From Macrococcus armenti (lineage in GTDB: Bacteria; Bacillota; Bacilli; Staphylococcales; Staphylococcaceae): a DNA stretch of 64,000 nucleotides. Location: positions 1,984,001 through 2,048,000 of the forward strand of contig NZ_CP083608.1 in NCBI RefSeq assembly GCF_020097135.1. The letters run 5' to 3'. Below are positions 1-8,752 of this stretch, piece after piece; within the stretch, counting starts at the first letter, position 1; every line of letters starts with the position of its first letter. The notes beneath the pieces are model-generated. The model did no database searches. It saw only the letters and a program-made list of their open reading frames with translations, and was not told where the DNA came from. The position numbers and the translations under genes are program-made.

Positions 1-56
1 TTTTGCACCATCAAAATTTTTTCAATATCTTCCAAACATGCAAAACTAATTTTCAC
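1..56 (-). CDS. 5' end of a GNAT-like acetyltransferase (partial)
   Basis: Only the first 18 or so codons are inside the window; the gene runs off the left edge. A GTG start at 56-54 lies 8 bases after a strong GGGAGG ribosome binding site (70-65). The N-terminus reads MKISFACLEDIEKIL, the usual beta1-alpha1 opening of GNAT acetyltransferases (K-I-x-x-A-x-x-E-D-I-x-x-I). The upstream ATG at 63-61 reaches a stop after five codons and is excluded. The family call rests on this short stretch only. Confidence 0.45.
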   Translation of the reverse strand, partial: MKISFACLEDIEKILMVQ

Positions 57-447
57 AGTTCATTCCTCCCGTTCAGTAAAACTTATCACATCTTTTAAAT
101 TATATTACAATATAGTTCTGTAAGATCTAATTTTGCTCCTTTACATAATGATACATTCTATTAAATAAATATATAATCTCACTAATTCCCCCGATTACTA
201 TTCTTAAATAAATGTTTATCTTGCTATGATTGTTCAGATAGGCATATCAGCTTTAATGTAACTATCTCATTTTATCTAATATATAAATAAAATTATGTTT
301 TATTAGAAAATTTTAGAAATAATGTTGTATGTAAATAACTTTTCAAAAAAATGATGAATTCAACTAAAAATTTCATTTACACAATACACTAAAATTAATA
401 TAATATGAATAGTAATTTTATAATTTATCCAAAAGGAGTGTATTGAT
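57..447. other. AT-rich intergenic region between divergent genes
   Basis: This is a 390-base divergent spacer. It holds the ribosome binding site of the leftward GNAT-like gene and the promoter and ribosome binding site of the rightward M30 protease. No further reading frame or strong hairpin is evident. Confidence 0.6.
376..404 (+). promoter_or_regulatory. sigma-A-type promoter of the M30 protease gene
   Basis: A TTTACA -35 (376-381) and a perfect TATAAT -10 (399-404) are separated by 17 bases. They sit about 30 bases upstream of the AAGGAG ribosome binding site near 433-438 and the TTG start at 448. Confidence 0.7.
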
Positions 448-2313
448 TTGAAAAAAACTACAAAAGCACTAAGTAGTATCTTTGTTGCATCATCTTTATT
501 ATTTACTAGCGTATCTTTTGAAAATCAAGTTGCGCACGCTGTTACAAGTTCTGAAGTTACGAATAGCTACTCTGAACTCGTTAGCGGACAATCTTTCACT
601 GTATTAGATGGTCTTCGTGAGAAACATAATTTAACGTTTAAAGATGTTTCAATTGAAGATAATAAAGTTAAACTATTATTTAATTATAGTTCACGTTCTA
701 TCATTAAAGAAGGATTTTTAAACACAAACGTTTATACATATTCAAACGACTTAAATAAAGTCGATAGTTTCAGTGAAAATGTAAAGTACGTTAACTCAAA
801 ATCTATTGAAATTACTCTAGATACAGCACAAATCAAGAAAAATGACGGCTATATCTACCTTGATTTTGGTGCTTCAAATAAACAAGACGATTTCAACAGC
901 TACTTAACTAAAAAATTCAAAGTAAAATTAACAGAACAAATCGACATTCCTGAAGTACCTTCTACTGAAGAACCAACAACAGAAGTACCGACTACTGAAG
1001 GCCCAACGAATGAAGCACCGACTACTGAAGAACCAACAAACGAAACACCAAAGGATGGCCCAGGCTCTATCGTTGTGAACAATGAGAGTATGTCACCATA
1101 CTATTCAAAACAACCAACTGGTTTCTCTTCATATGATGAGAGTTTCATTCAACAAAGTTTAAAATCATTCAAGTCATCTAAACCGATGATGATTGATAAA
1201 AACTTTGAATTGACTGAAGAAGAACTAAACACTAGAAACTTAAGACCAAACACTAGTATTATGCCTTCAATTTCTAAATATGAGATTGGCGATCAAAAGT
1301 CATTTATCACAGTTAATATGGAAGGAAACTCAGAAAGAGACGAATATACTAGAGCAACTTTACAGTATAAAGGTTCTAAAGCTTTAGTTTGGGTTGCAGA
1401 TCCTAACGTAACAAGAGCAGATGCTGAGAAATTAGGTCGTGAATTCGATAATAACATCGCACCATTAATTCATGAAAACTTTGGTGAAGAATCAGATTTA
1501 GATGGTAACGGCAAAGTTAACATTTTATTATTTGATATTAAAGATGGATTTGGTGTAACTTCTAACGGTTACGTTGGTGGTTACTTCCATGGGCGTGATT
1601 TAAAACCAGAAATGCGTGGATCTAACAAAATGGAAATCTTCTACATGGATACTTATCCGTCAATGGGATACCCTGCAAATGCGCCTAAAGATATCACTAA
1701 AATTTACTCAACAGTTGCACACGAGTTCCAGCACATGGTTAACTTCAATGCAAAGCATATCGAACAATCTAGCGGCATGGATACTTACTTAAATGAAGCA
1801 TTCTCAATGGCTGCAGAACACATTTATAATGGACCTATCCAGGACCGTATTGATTACTATAACAATTCACGTTCAATCCAGAACGGTCATTCATTAACAT
1901 ACTGGACAAACGCTGGTGATACATTATCAAACTACTCACTTTCATACTTATTTGGTCAATACTTAAATGAACAAGCAGGTATCGGCGATAAGATTTACAA
2001 AGAAGTTATCGCTTATGACGGTGATACAACTGATGCTTTACAACACGTTATTCATAAATATGTAAGCCCTACTAAATCTGTAGGTCAATTTATGACTGAT
2101 TTCCGTATTGCCTTAATCAAAAAAGATAAATCTGGTCAATATAGCCTAGGTAATGAATCTGAGTTCCAGTATATTAAAACACCATATGCTAACTCAATTC
2201 CTCGTGGATTATATCCACAAGCATCTGTTGCTTTAAGAACAGATGATGTGAGTTTATTCCAAGCACCTAGAAATAAAGGTGAAGATATTCGTTATGAAGT
2301 CGTTCCCGACTAA
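448..2313 (+). CDS. secreted hyicolysin-like M30 metalloprotease
   Basis: A 621-residue secreted zinc metallopeptidase resembling hyicolysin of Staphylococcus hyicus (MEROPS M30). The signal peptide spans about 1-32 and ends in AHA, the likely signal peptidase I site. Residues about 33-165 form an N-terminal domain of unknown function. Residues about 166-206 are a Pro/Thr/Glu linker ([14 protein letters not shown] type) resembling those in the LPXTG proteins further right. The catalytic domain follows, with HEFQH at 425-429 and a probable third ligand E450 in YLNEAFS. A DLDGNGKVN segment upstream looks like a calcium-binding loop. The start is TTG, fixed by the AAGGAG site. There is no LPXTG motif, so the protein should be released. 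The family call is firm; the substrate is unknown. Confidence 0.85.
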   Translation: MKKTTKALSSIFVASSLLFTSVSFENQVAHAVTSSEVTNSYSELVSGQSFTVLDGLREKHNLTFKDVSIEDNKVKLLFNYSSRSIIKEGFLNTNVYTYSNDLNKVDSFSENVKYVNSKSIEITLDTAQIKKNDGYIYLDFGASNKQDDFNSYLTKKFKVKLTEQIDIPEVPSTEEPTTEVPTTEGPTNEAPTTEEPTNETPKDGPGSIVVNNESMSPYYSKQPTGFSSYDESFIQQSLKSFKSSKPMMIDKNFELTEEELNTRNLRPNTSIMPSISKYEIGDQKSFITVNMEGNSERDEYTRATLQYKGSKALVWVADPNVTRADAEKLGREFDNNIAPLIHENFGEESDLDGNGKVNILLFDIKDGFGVTSNGYVGGYFHGRDLKPEMRGSNKMEIFYMDTYPSMGYPANAPKDITKIYSTVAHEFQHMVNFNAKHIEQSSGMDTYLNEAFSMAAEHIYNGPIQDRIDYYNNSRSIQNGHSLTYWTNAGDTLSNYSLSYLFGQYLNEQAGIGDKIYKEVIAYDGDTTDALQHVIHKYVSPTKSVGQFMTDFRIALIKKDKSGQYSLGNESEFQYIKTPYANSIPRGLYPQASVALRTDDVSLFQAPRNKGEDIRYEVVPD

Positions 2314-2340
2314 TTTGTAACATTTAATTGCAATATAAAT

Positions 2341-2372
2341 ACCGAGTGCATTCATAATGCACTCGGTATTTT
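2341..2372. terminator. bidirectional terminator
   Basis: A perfect 12-bp stem ACCGAGTGCATT/AATGCACTCGGT (2341-2352 and 2356-2367) with a 3-base loop is followed by ATTTTG. It lies between the convergent M30 protease and nhaC genes. Confidence 0.85.
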
Positions 2373-2377
2373 GCGTT

Positions 2378-3823
2378 CTATAATTCAGCCGGCTGAACTT
2401 GTTGACGCAAGAACTCTTCTTGCTCCTCTTTATTAATCTTTACAATCTTAAATCCTGTATAACCGTATATAAGTGAAATAATTGGTACAACAAAATTTAA
2501 AATGGCATATGGTGCATAGTCAAATACATGCACACCTAGTGTTGCTAAAATGAATACTCCACATGTATTCCACGGTACAAATACACTTGTAAGTGTACCA
2601 CCATCTTCTAAACAGCGAGATAAGTTTTTCGGATGTAAACCTTTATCAATAAATGCTTTTAAAAACATACGACTAGGTACTACGATACTGATATATTGCT
2701 CTGAACATGTCGCATTTACAGTGAAACAACTTGCTAATGTCGCTGCAATTAAACTTCCCGTAGATTTTGCAACTAATAATATCTTCGAAATTAATGCTTC
2801 TAACATACCACTGAACTCTAAAATTCCACCAAATGTCATCGCAACAATAGTCATCGAAATCGTAAAGAACATCGATTCTAGACCCCCCTTGTTGAATAAC
2901 TCCGTTACAAGGGCATTTTCAGACTTCATAACATAACCTTCTTGTAGTGTTTTTGCTATGACTTGTAAACTATCTCCCTGAACAAAGAATTGACACCCAG
3001 AACCTAATATAATACCGACAACAAGCGCAGGTACTGCAGGTACTTTAAGCGCTACAAGGACAATAACCGCTACAGGTACTAACAATAGCCATGGTGATAA
3101 TGTGAACTGCGCTTCCATTGCTTTTGTAATCGAATCAATTTTAGTCGTATCTAAATGACCACCACTAAACTGTCGACCGATAAAGAAGTAAGCAGTTAAC
3201 GCAATGATTAATCCAGGAATTGTAGTAAAGAACATATGTTTAATATGATCGAATAAATCTGTACCTGTTAAACCAGATGCTAAGTTTGTAGTATCAGATA
3301 ACGGGCTCATCTTGTCTCCGAAGTAACTACCAGAAATTACAGCACCAGCAATCATACCTGCTGGAATATCCATACTTAATCCAATCCCCATACCAGCAAC
3401 CCCAACAGTCGCCATCGTAGACCAGCTTGAACCGATAGCAAGTGCGACGATACCACATATTAAACAGATTGTTACTAAAAACATTGCTGGTGATATCATT
3501 TTAAGTCCGTAATAAATCATCGTTGCAACAATACCGCCACCAATCCACGCACCGATTACAAGACCAACTAAAATAATAATAACAATTGCAGGTAATGCCA
3601 TCTTTATACCACGGTACATCATTTCTTCAATCTGCTCCCAAGTAAAACCGTGACGATGCGCAACAATTGCTGCTACCGCTGTTCCAATCATTAACGGGAT
3701 ATGCGGTGCTTGTTTAAGTTTTACAACCCAGAACAACATACATATAATCATAATCATTAATGGGACGAGCGCCCAGAAGACATTAATGTCCTTTCTCTCA
3801 ATAACCTTCTTTTCTTTTGACAT
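2378..3823 (-). CDS. nhaC: NhaC-type Na+/H+ antiporter
   Basis: A 481-residue polytopic membrane protein with about 11-12 hydrophobic segments. The signature around GSYFGDKMSPLSDTTN, together with the length, is typical of NhaC-family sodium/proton antiporters; some relatives exchange malate/lactate. It would act in the cytoplasmic membrane in sodium extrusion and pH homeostasis. The ATG at 3823 has a GGGGAG site a few bases upstream. It is monocistronic, convergent with the M30 protease and separated from it by a terminator. Substrate specificity cannot be read from the sequence. Confidence 0.88.
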   Translation of the reverse strand: MSKEKKVIERKDINVFWALVPLMIMIICMLFWVVKLKQAPHIPLMIGTAVAAIVAHRHGFTWEQIEEMMYRGIKMALPAIVIIILVGLVIGAWIGGGIVATMIYYGLKMISPAMFLVTICLICGIVALAIGSSWSTMATVGVAGMGIGLSMDIPAGMIAGAVISGSYFGDKMSPLSDTTNLASGLTGTDLFDHIKHMFFTTIPGLIIALTAYFFIGRQFSGGHLDTTKIDSITKAMEAQFTLSPWLLLVPVAVIVLVALKVPAVPALVVGIILGSGCQFFVQGDSLQVIAKTLQEGYVMKSENALVTELFNKGGLESMFFTISMTIVAMTFGGILEFSGMLEALISKILLVAKSTGSLIAATLASCFTVNATCSEQYISIVVPSRMFLKAFIDKGLHPKNLSRCLEDGGTLTSVFVPWNTCGVFILATLGVHVFDYAPYAILNFVVPIISLIYGYTGFKIVKINKEEQEEFLRQQVQPAEL

Positions 3824-4017
3824 GTTTCATTCTCCCCTTATAAATGAAATCGCTTACTTTTTATATTTTAATGTATAAATGCACAAAAATCTATACTGAA
3901 TTTTCGAATAACTTCATAATTTCTTCAATATAATAGAGAAAAAAACATAAAAAAACCTCGCCTTAATAATCTAAGACGAGGTATTTACTCTATAAAATCG
4001 AGGTTATAAGATTAGAA
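3824..4017. other. intergenic spacer with one terminator
   Basis: This spacer contains the leftward promoter region of nhaC and the terminator hairpin at 3956-3981. I see no further gene between nhaC and the 38-residue frame at 4018. Confidence 0.5.
3956..3981 (-). terminator. terminator after the LPXTG gene and its small downstream frame
   Basis: The inverted repeat CCTCG(T)CTTA/TTAAG(G)CGAGG on the minus strand has one internal mismatch and is followed by a run of T. It would end leftward transcription from the 4216-8520 gene and the 4018-4134 frame. Confidence 0.75.
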
Positions 4018-4134
4018 TTATTTTTCTTTCTTATCTTCTTTTTTGCTTTCAGTTTTGTCAGTAACTTGACCTTTTACTGTTGATTTAGTTAAATCTTTAA
4101 CACTTCCAGAAATAGTTCCTTTATTGTTCGTCAT
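4018..4134 (-). CDS. small hydrophilic protein, 38 residues
   Basis: A short frame reading MTNNKGTISGSVKDLTKSTV, then a Lys/Glu/Asp-rich tail ending EKKEDKKEK-like. It lies 81 bases downstream of the large LPXTG gene on the same strand and just before a terminator. A purine-rich GGGG sits about 8 bases before the ATG. It has no signal peptide or membrane segment. The composition recalls small CsbD-like stress proteins, but it is too short to assign. It could be a genuine small protein or a chance frame. Confidence 0.45.
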   Translation of the reverse strand: MTNNKGTISGSVKDLTKSTVKGQVTDKTESKKEDKKEK

Positions 4135-4215
4135 AACTTCATCCCCACTTTCCTTTTAGTTTAAAGTTATATTAACATAAACATTCATTTAATTCATGTA
4201 TTATGTCTTGAACAA

Positions 4216-7200
4216 CTATTTACCTTTTCTAGTTGTTAAATATAATCCAACTAGTAAGCTCATGATACCAGCACCAGCAAGTAAACCGTTACGTTGCTCA
4301 CCTGTTAAAGGTAATGCATCGTTTTGTTCAGATACTTTATCTTTTGTAACTTGATCATTTGAAGTAGTTGTCGATGTTGAGTTGTTATTACTATCTTTGA
4401 TAATTACTTCATTTGTATTACTATCAGTTGATTTATCATCTGTTGATTTACCATCTGTTGATTTACCATCTGTTGATTTACCATCTGTTGATTTATTACC
4501 GCTAGATTTGTCATTGCTAGTTTTATTTGGTGTTTCTGTTGTTGGCTCTTCTGTTGTTGGTGCTTCTGTCGTTGGTGCTTCTGTAGTCGATGCTTCTGTT
4601 GTTGGCGCTTCCGTCGTTGGTGCTTCTGTCGTTGGCACTTCCGTCGTTGGCGCTTCCGTTGTTGGCGCTTCCGTCGTCGGATCTTCTGTCGTTGGCACTT
4701 CTGTTGTTGGCGCTTCTGTAGTCGGTGCTTCTGTCGTTGGCGCTTCCGTAGTTGGCGCTTCTGTTGGTTCTACAACTAAAATATTTCTTGTAAATGTAAA
4801 TGTATTGCCATCAGAATCTACAACTTTGTATACAACTTGATAATTTCCTGCTTTAGAAGTATCTACATTATTGCTTGTGATTTCAATATCACTAGTGATA
4901 TTCCCATCTTCTGCGTCTGTCGCTTCAACACCTAATAATGGATCGAATTTATCTCCAACATTAAATTTATTTGAATTTGCTGAAGTAATTACTGGAACAT
5001 TATTAGTACCAGCTTGTTCAGATACTAAAATATTTCGTGTAAATGTCATTGTGCTGCCATTTGAATCAGTTACTCTATACACTACTTGATACGTTCCTGG
5101 CTTAGATGTATCAACGTTATTTGAAACAATTGTAATCTTTGAAGTTAAGTCTCCGTCTTCTTTATCCATAGCAGTTACATTAGCCATAGGATCAAATTCC
5201 GAACCAATTACAACATTGTTTGATCCAGTTGATGTAATTGTTGGAATTTCATTCGGTGTATTTTGTGCTGATACTAATAAGTTACGTGTAAATGTAAATG
5301 AGTTTCCTTTTGAATCAAATACTTTGTAAATTACTTGATATGTTCCCGGAACACTTGTATCAACATTATTACTTATTACTTCGATATTAGAAGTTAAATC
5401 TCCATCTTCAGGATCCGTAGCAACCATACCGTCTAATGGGTCAAATGTATCTCCCACAATTAAATTGTTAGAAGCTGTTGATTTAATTACAGGTGCTGCA
5501 TCAGTTGGCGCTTCTGTCGTTGGTGCTTCTGTTGTTGGTGCTTCTGTTGTTGGCACTTCTGTTGTTGGTGCTTCTGTTGTTGGTACTTCTGTTGTTGGCA
5601 CTTCTGTTGTTGGCGCTTCTGTTGTTGGTAATGGCATTTCCGTTGTTGGCACTTCTGTTGTTGGTAATGGCATTTCCGTTGTTGGCGCTTCTGTTGTTGG
5701 TAATGGCATTTCCGTCGTCGGCGCTTCTGTTGTTGGTAATGGCATTTCCGTCGTCGGCGCTTCTGTTGTTGGTAATGGCATTTCCGTTGTCGGCGCTTCT
5801 GTTGTTGGTAATGGCATTTCCGTTGTTGGCGCTTCTGTTGTTGGTAATGGCATTTCCGTTGTCGGCGCTTCTGTTGTTGGTAATGGCATTTCCGTTGTTG
5901 GCACTTCTGTTGTTGGTAATGGCATTTCCGTTGTCGGCACTTCTGTTGTCGGCACTTCTGTTGTCGGTACTTCTGTTGTTGGCACTTCTGTTGTTGGTAC
6001 TTCTGTTGTTGGTTCTTCTGTTGTTGGCACTTCTGTTGTTGGTACTTCTGTTGTTGGCACTTCTGTTGTTGGCACTTCTGTTGTCGGTACTTCTGTTGTC
6101 GGTACTTCTGTTGTTGGTACTTCTGTTGTCGGTACTTCTGTTGTTGGTGCTTCTGTTGTTGGTTCTTCTGTTGTTGGTTCTTCTGTTGTTGGTTCTTCTG
6201 TTGTTGGCGCTTCTGATACTAGTATGTTTCTAGTTAAATCAAACGTGTTGCCATCAGAATCAGTTACACGGTAAACAATTTCATATGTTCCAGGAATAGC
6301 AGTATCAACATTGTTGCTAACGATTTCAATACTTGAAGTTAAATCTCCATCTTCTACGTCTGATGCAGTTACATCAGCCATCGGATCAAATGCTTCACCC
6401 TTCATCAAGTTGTTAGATCCAGCAGAAGTAATTTTAGGTACATTGTTAGATACTGTACTTGGAGAAACAATGATACTTCTTGTTAAAGTCATTGTGTTTC
6501 CTTGTGAATCAGTTACTTGGTAAACAATTTCATACGTTCCAGGGGTTGAAGTATCCACGTTATTACTTACGATTTTGATTTCTGAAGTTAAATCTCCATC
6601 CTCTGCATCTGATGCAGTTACATCAGCCATCGGATCAAATGCTTCACCTTCAACGATATTATTTGATCCAGCAGAAGTAATTGTCGGCACTTCATTTGGA
6701 GCAACTTGCGCTTTTACAAGGATATTACGCGTGAATGTAAATGTATTTCCTTTAGAGTCAGTTACTTTATAAATAACTTGGTATGTACCAGGTACACTTG
6801 TATCAACATTATTGCTTTCAACAATAATATCTGAAGTGATATCTCCATCTTCTTTATCCATAGCAATAACATCAGCCATTGGATCAAATGAATCTCCAAC
6901 TACTAATTCGTTGTTACCAGTATTTACGATTGTTGGTGGCTCATCCGTCGTCGGCGCTTCTGATACTAGTATGTTTCTAGTTAAATCAAACGTGTTGCCA
7001 TCAGAATCAGTTACACGGTAAACAATTTCATATGTTCCAGGAATAGCAGTATCAACATTGTTGCTAACGATTTCAATACTTGAAGTTAAATCTCCATCTT
7101 CTACGTCTGATGCAGTTACATCAGCCATCGGATCAAATGCTTCACCCTTCATCAAGTTGTTAGATCCAGCAGAAGTAATTTTAGGTACATTGTTAGATAC

Positions 7201-8520
7201 TGTACTTGGAGAAACAATGATACTTCTTGTTAAAGTCATTGTGTTTCCTTGTGAATCAGTTACTTGGTAAACAATTTCATACGTTCCAGGGGTTGAAGTA
7301 TCCACGTTATTACTTACGATTTTGATTTCTGAAGTTAAATCTCCATCCTCTGCATCTGATGCAGTTACATCAGCCATCGGATCAAATGCTTCACCTTCAA
7401 CGATATTATTTGATCCAGCAGAAGTAATTGTCGGCACTTCATTTGGAGCAACTTGAGCTTTTACAAGGATATTACGCGTGAATGTAAATGTATTTCCTTT
7501 AGAGTCAGTTACTTTATAAATAACTTGGTATGTACCAGGTACACTTGTATCAACATTATTACTTTCAACAATAATATCTGAAGTGATATCTCCATCTTCT
7601 TTATCCATAGCAATAACATCAGCCATTGGATCAAATGAATCTCCAACTACTAATTCGTTGTTACCAGTATTTACGATTGTTGGTGGCTCATCCGGAGTTG
7701 GTGCTTCTGTTGTCGGTGCTTCCGTCGTTGGTGCTTCTGTTGTCGGTGCTTCCGTCGTTGGTGCTTCTGTTGTCGGTGCTTCTGTTGTTGGCGCTTCTGT
7801 TGTCGGTGCTTCTGTTGTAGGCGCTTCTGTTGTCGGTGCTTCTGTTGTTGGTGCTTCTGTTGTTGGTGCTTCTGTTGTTGGCGCTTCTGTTGTTGGTGCT
7901 TCTGTTGTTGGTGCTTCTTTCGGTACCACATTATCTAAGTCGATTTGACAATCAACACCTGCTCCGTCAGTTCCAACAAGCATCGTTTTAATTACAAGAT
8001 CATATATTGAAGAAGTATCAAATGTACCATCAATTTTTAATAAATAACCAGTGTTAACGTTGCCAAAGTTAACTCCTAATTGATTCATCTCAGCGTAGTA
8101 GTCAACAGGTGTTAATTGTTGTGTTAATTGTGAGTAATCAACCGGCTGCCCTGGTACTAATGTATTGTTTGGGTCTGCGTAAATCTCTACTTTCGTTGTT
8201 GTTGCATCTTGAATAATAACACTTGAATCATCAACAACATTTGCTTCTATAAATAGAAGCAGATCATTTAAAGATTCGCGATCCGTATTTACATAAACAT
8301 ATTGTGTATAAGTACCAGCTGTGTAATCCACATCAGTAACTTGAGATGATCCATTTAATTTACATACCGCTTCTGAGTTAGTAACAACATCGCCTTCTGC
8401 CGCATATACTGGGCTAATATTTGCTGCAACTGGTGAAATCCCTCCAACTAAAATCATCGTTCCTAATACTAAAGATGGATTGGCAAGAGAAAACTTCTTA
8501 TTTCCTTTATTTTTTTTCAT
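4216..8520 (-). CDS. LPXTG surface protein with nine Ig-like modules and PTTE mucin-like tracts
   Basis: A 1434-residue cell-wall-anchored protein. A signal peptide occupies about 1-41 (no YSIRK motif), followed by a unique N-terminal domain to about 200 that may be the ligand-binding head. A PTTEA tract covers about 201-275. Six Ig-like modules (about 276-770) follow, with the recurring core EDGDLTS...SNNVDT...GTY..VY.VTDS.GNT; they match the bacterial surface Ig-like type (DUF5011-like). A second tract at about 770-1005 mixes PTTEVPTTE with MPLPTTE units. Three more Ig-like modules (about 1010-1250), a third PTTE tract and KSTDG repeats lead to LPLTG at 1403-1407, a hydrophobic helix and a basic tail, so sortase A would anchor it. 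Modules 4-6 are a near-identical copy of 1-3. The role is probably adhesion with extended glycosylatable spacers; no ligand can be named. Confidence 0.85.
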   Translation of the reverse strand: MKKNKGNKKFSLANPSLVLGTMILVGGISPVAANISPVYAAEGDVVTNSEAVCKLNGSSQVTDVDYTAGTYTQYVYVNTDRESLNDLLLFIEANVVDDSSVIIQDATTTKVEIYADPNNTLVPGQPVDYSQLTQQLTPVDYYAEMNQLGVNFGNVNTGYLLKIDGTFDTSSIYDLVIKTMLVGTDGAGVDCQIDLDNVVPKEAPTTEAPTTEAPTTEAPTTEAPTTEAPTTEAPTTEAPTTEAPTTEAPTTEAPTTEAPTTEAPTTEAPTTEAPTPDEPPTIVNTGNNELVVGDSFDPMADVIAMDKEDGDITSDIIVESNNVDTSVPGTYQVIYKVTDSKGNTFTFTRNILVKAQVAPNEVPTITSAGSNNIVEGEAFDPMADVTASDAEDGDLTSEIKIVSNNVDTSTPGTYEIVYQVTDSQGNTMTLTRSIIVSPSTVSNNVPKITSAGSNNLMKGEAFDPMADVTASDVEDGDLTSSIEIVSNNVDTAIPGTYEIVYRVTDSDGNTFDLTRNILVSEAPTTDEPPTIVNTGNNELVVGDSFDPMADVIAMDKEDGDITSDIIVESNNVDTSVPGTYQVIYKVTDSKGNTFTFTRNILVKAQVAPNEVPTITSAGSNNIVEGEAFDPMADVTASDAEDGDLTSEIKIVSNNVDTSTPGTYEIVYQVTDSQGNTMTLTRSIIVSPSTVSNNVPKITSAGSNNLMKGEAFDPMADVTASDVEDGDLTSSIEIVSNNVDTAIPGTYEIVYRVTDSDGNTFDLTRNILVSEAPTTEEPTTEEPTTEEPTTEAPTTEVPTTEVPTTEVPTTEVPTTEVPTTEVPTTEVPTTEVPTTEEPTTEVPTTEVPTTEVPTTEVPTTEVPTTEMPLPTTEVPTTEMPLPTTEAPTTEMPLPTTEAPTTEMPLPTTEAPTTEMPLPTTEAPTTEMPLPTTEAPTTEMPLPTTEAPTTEMPLPTTEVPTTEMPLPTTEAPTTEVPTTEVPTTEAPTTEVPTTEAPTTEAPTTEAPTDAAPVIKSTASNNLIVGDTFDPLDGMVATDPEDGDLTSNIEVISNNVDTSVPGTYQVIYKVFDSKGNSFTFTRNLLVSAQNTPNEIPTITSTGSNNVVIGSEFDPMANVTAMDKEDGDLTSKITIVSNNVDTSKPGTYQVVYRVTDSNGSTMTFTRNILVSEQAGTNNVPVITSANSNKFNVGDKFDPLLGVEATDAEDGNITSDIEITSNNVDTSKAGNYQVVYKVVDSDGNTFTFTRNILVVEPTEAPTTEAPTTEAPTTEAPTTEVPTTEDPTTEAPTTEAPTTEVPTTEAPTTEAPTTEASTTEAPTTEAPTTEEPTTETPNKTSNDKSSGNKSTDGKSTDGKSTDGKSTDDKSTDSNTNEVIIKDSNNNSTSTTTSNDQVTKDKVSEQNDALPLTGEQRNGLLAGAGIMSLLVGLYLTTRKGK
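5506..6215 (-). repeat. PTTE / MPLPTTE coding repeat tract
   Basis: About 710 bases of 12-bp PTTE-coding units. Between about 5630 and 5945 they are organised into 36-bp higher-order units coding [12 protein letters not shown], about eight or nine copies. It codes a Pro/Thr/Glu stalk in the LPXTG protein. Short near-identical units make the tract prone to slippage and assembly collapse. Confidence 0.85.
6209..7702 (-). repeat. 747-bp in-frame tandem duplication coding three Ig-like modules per copy
   Basis: Copies 6209-6955 and 6956-7702 are near-identical over 747 bases (249 codons). Spotted differences include GCAACTTGCGC near 6705 against GCAACTTGAGC near 7452, and GCTTTCA against ACTTTCA. 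The near identity marks a recent duplication within the LPXTG gene. Confidence 0.9.
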
Positions 8521-8684
8521 TTAATGTTAAGCTCCTTACATATTTTTTGATGGTATCATTTGACACTTTTTAAGAAAAAGGTATAAAAAATTAATTTTTA
8601 TCATGATAAATCAACATAATTATAACGAAAAAATACAATATTTTCAATGTAATTATGAAAAATCAAAGAATTTTACATATTATG

Positions 8685-8713
8685 TTGACTAATATATAAA
8701 TGCGTGTTATTGT
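8685..8713 (+). promoter_or_regulatory. candidate promoter of the M4 protease cluster
   Basis: TTGACT (8685-8690) is followed after 17 bases by TATTGT (8708-8713), preceded by TG at the extended -10 position. It lies 40 bases before the start at 8753, in the spacer shared with the divergent LPXTG gene. The -10 is weak. Confidence 0.45.
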
Positions 8714-8752
8714 CCAATTATAGATTCAATAAATACTATTTAGGAGTTAAAT

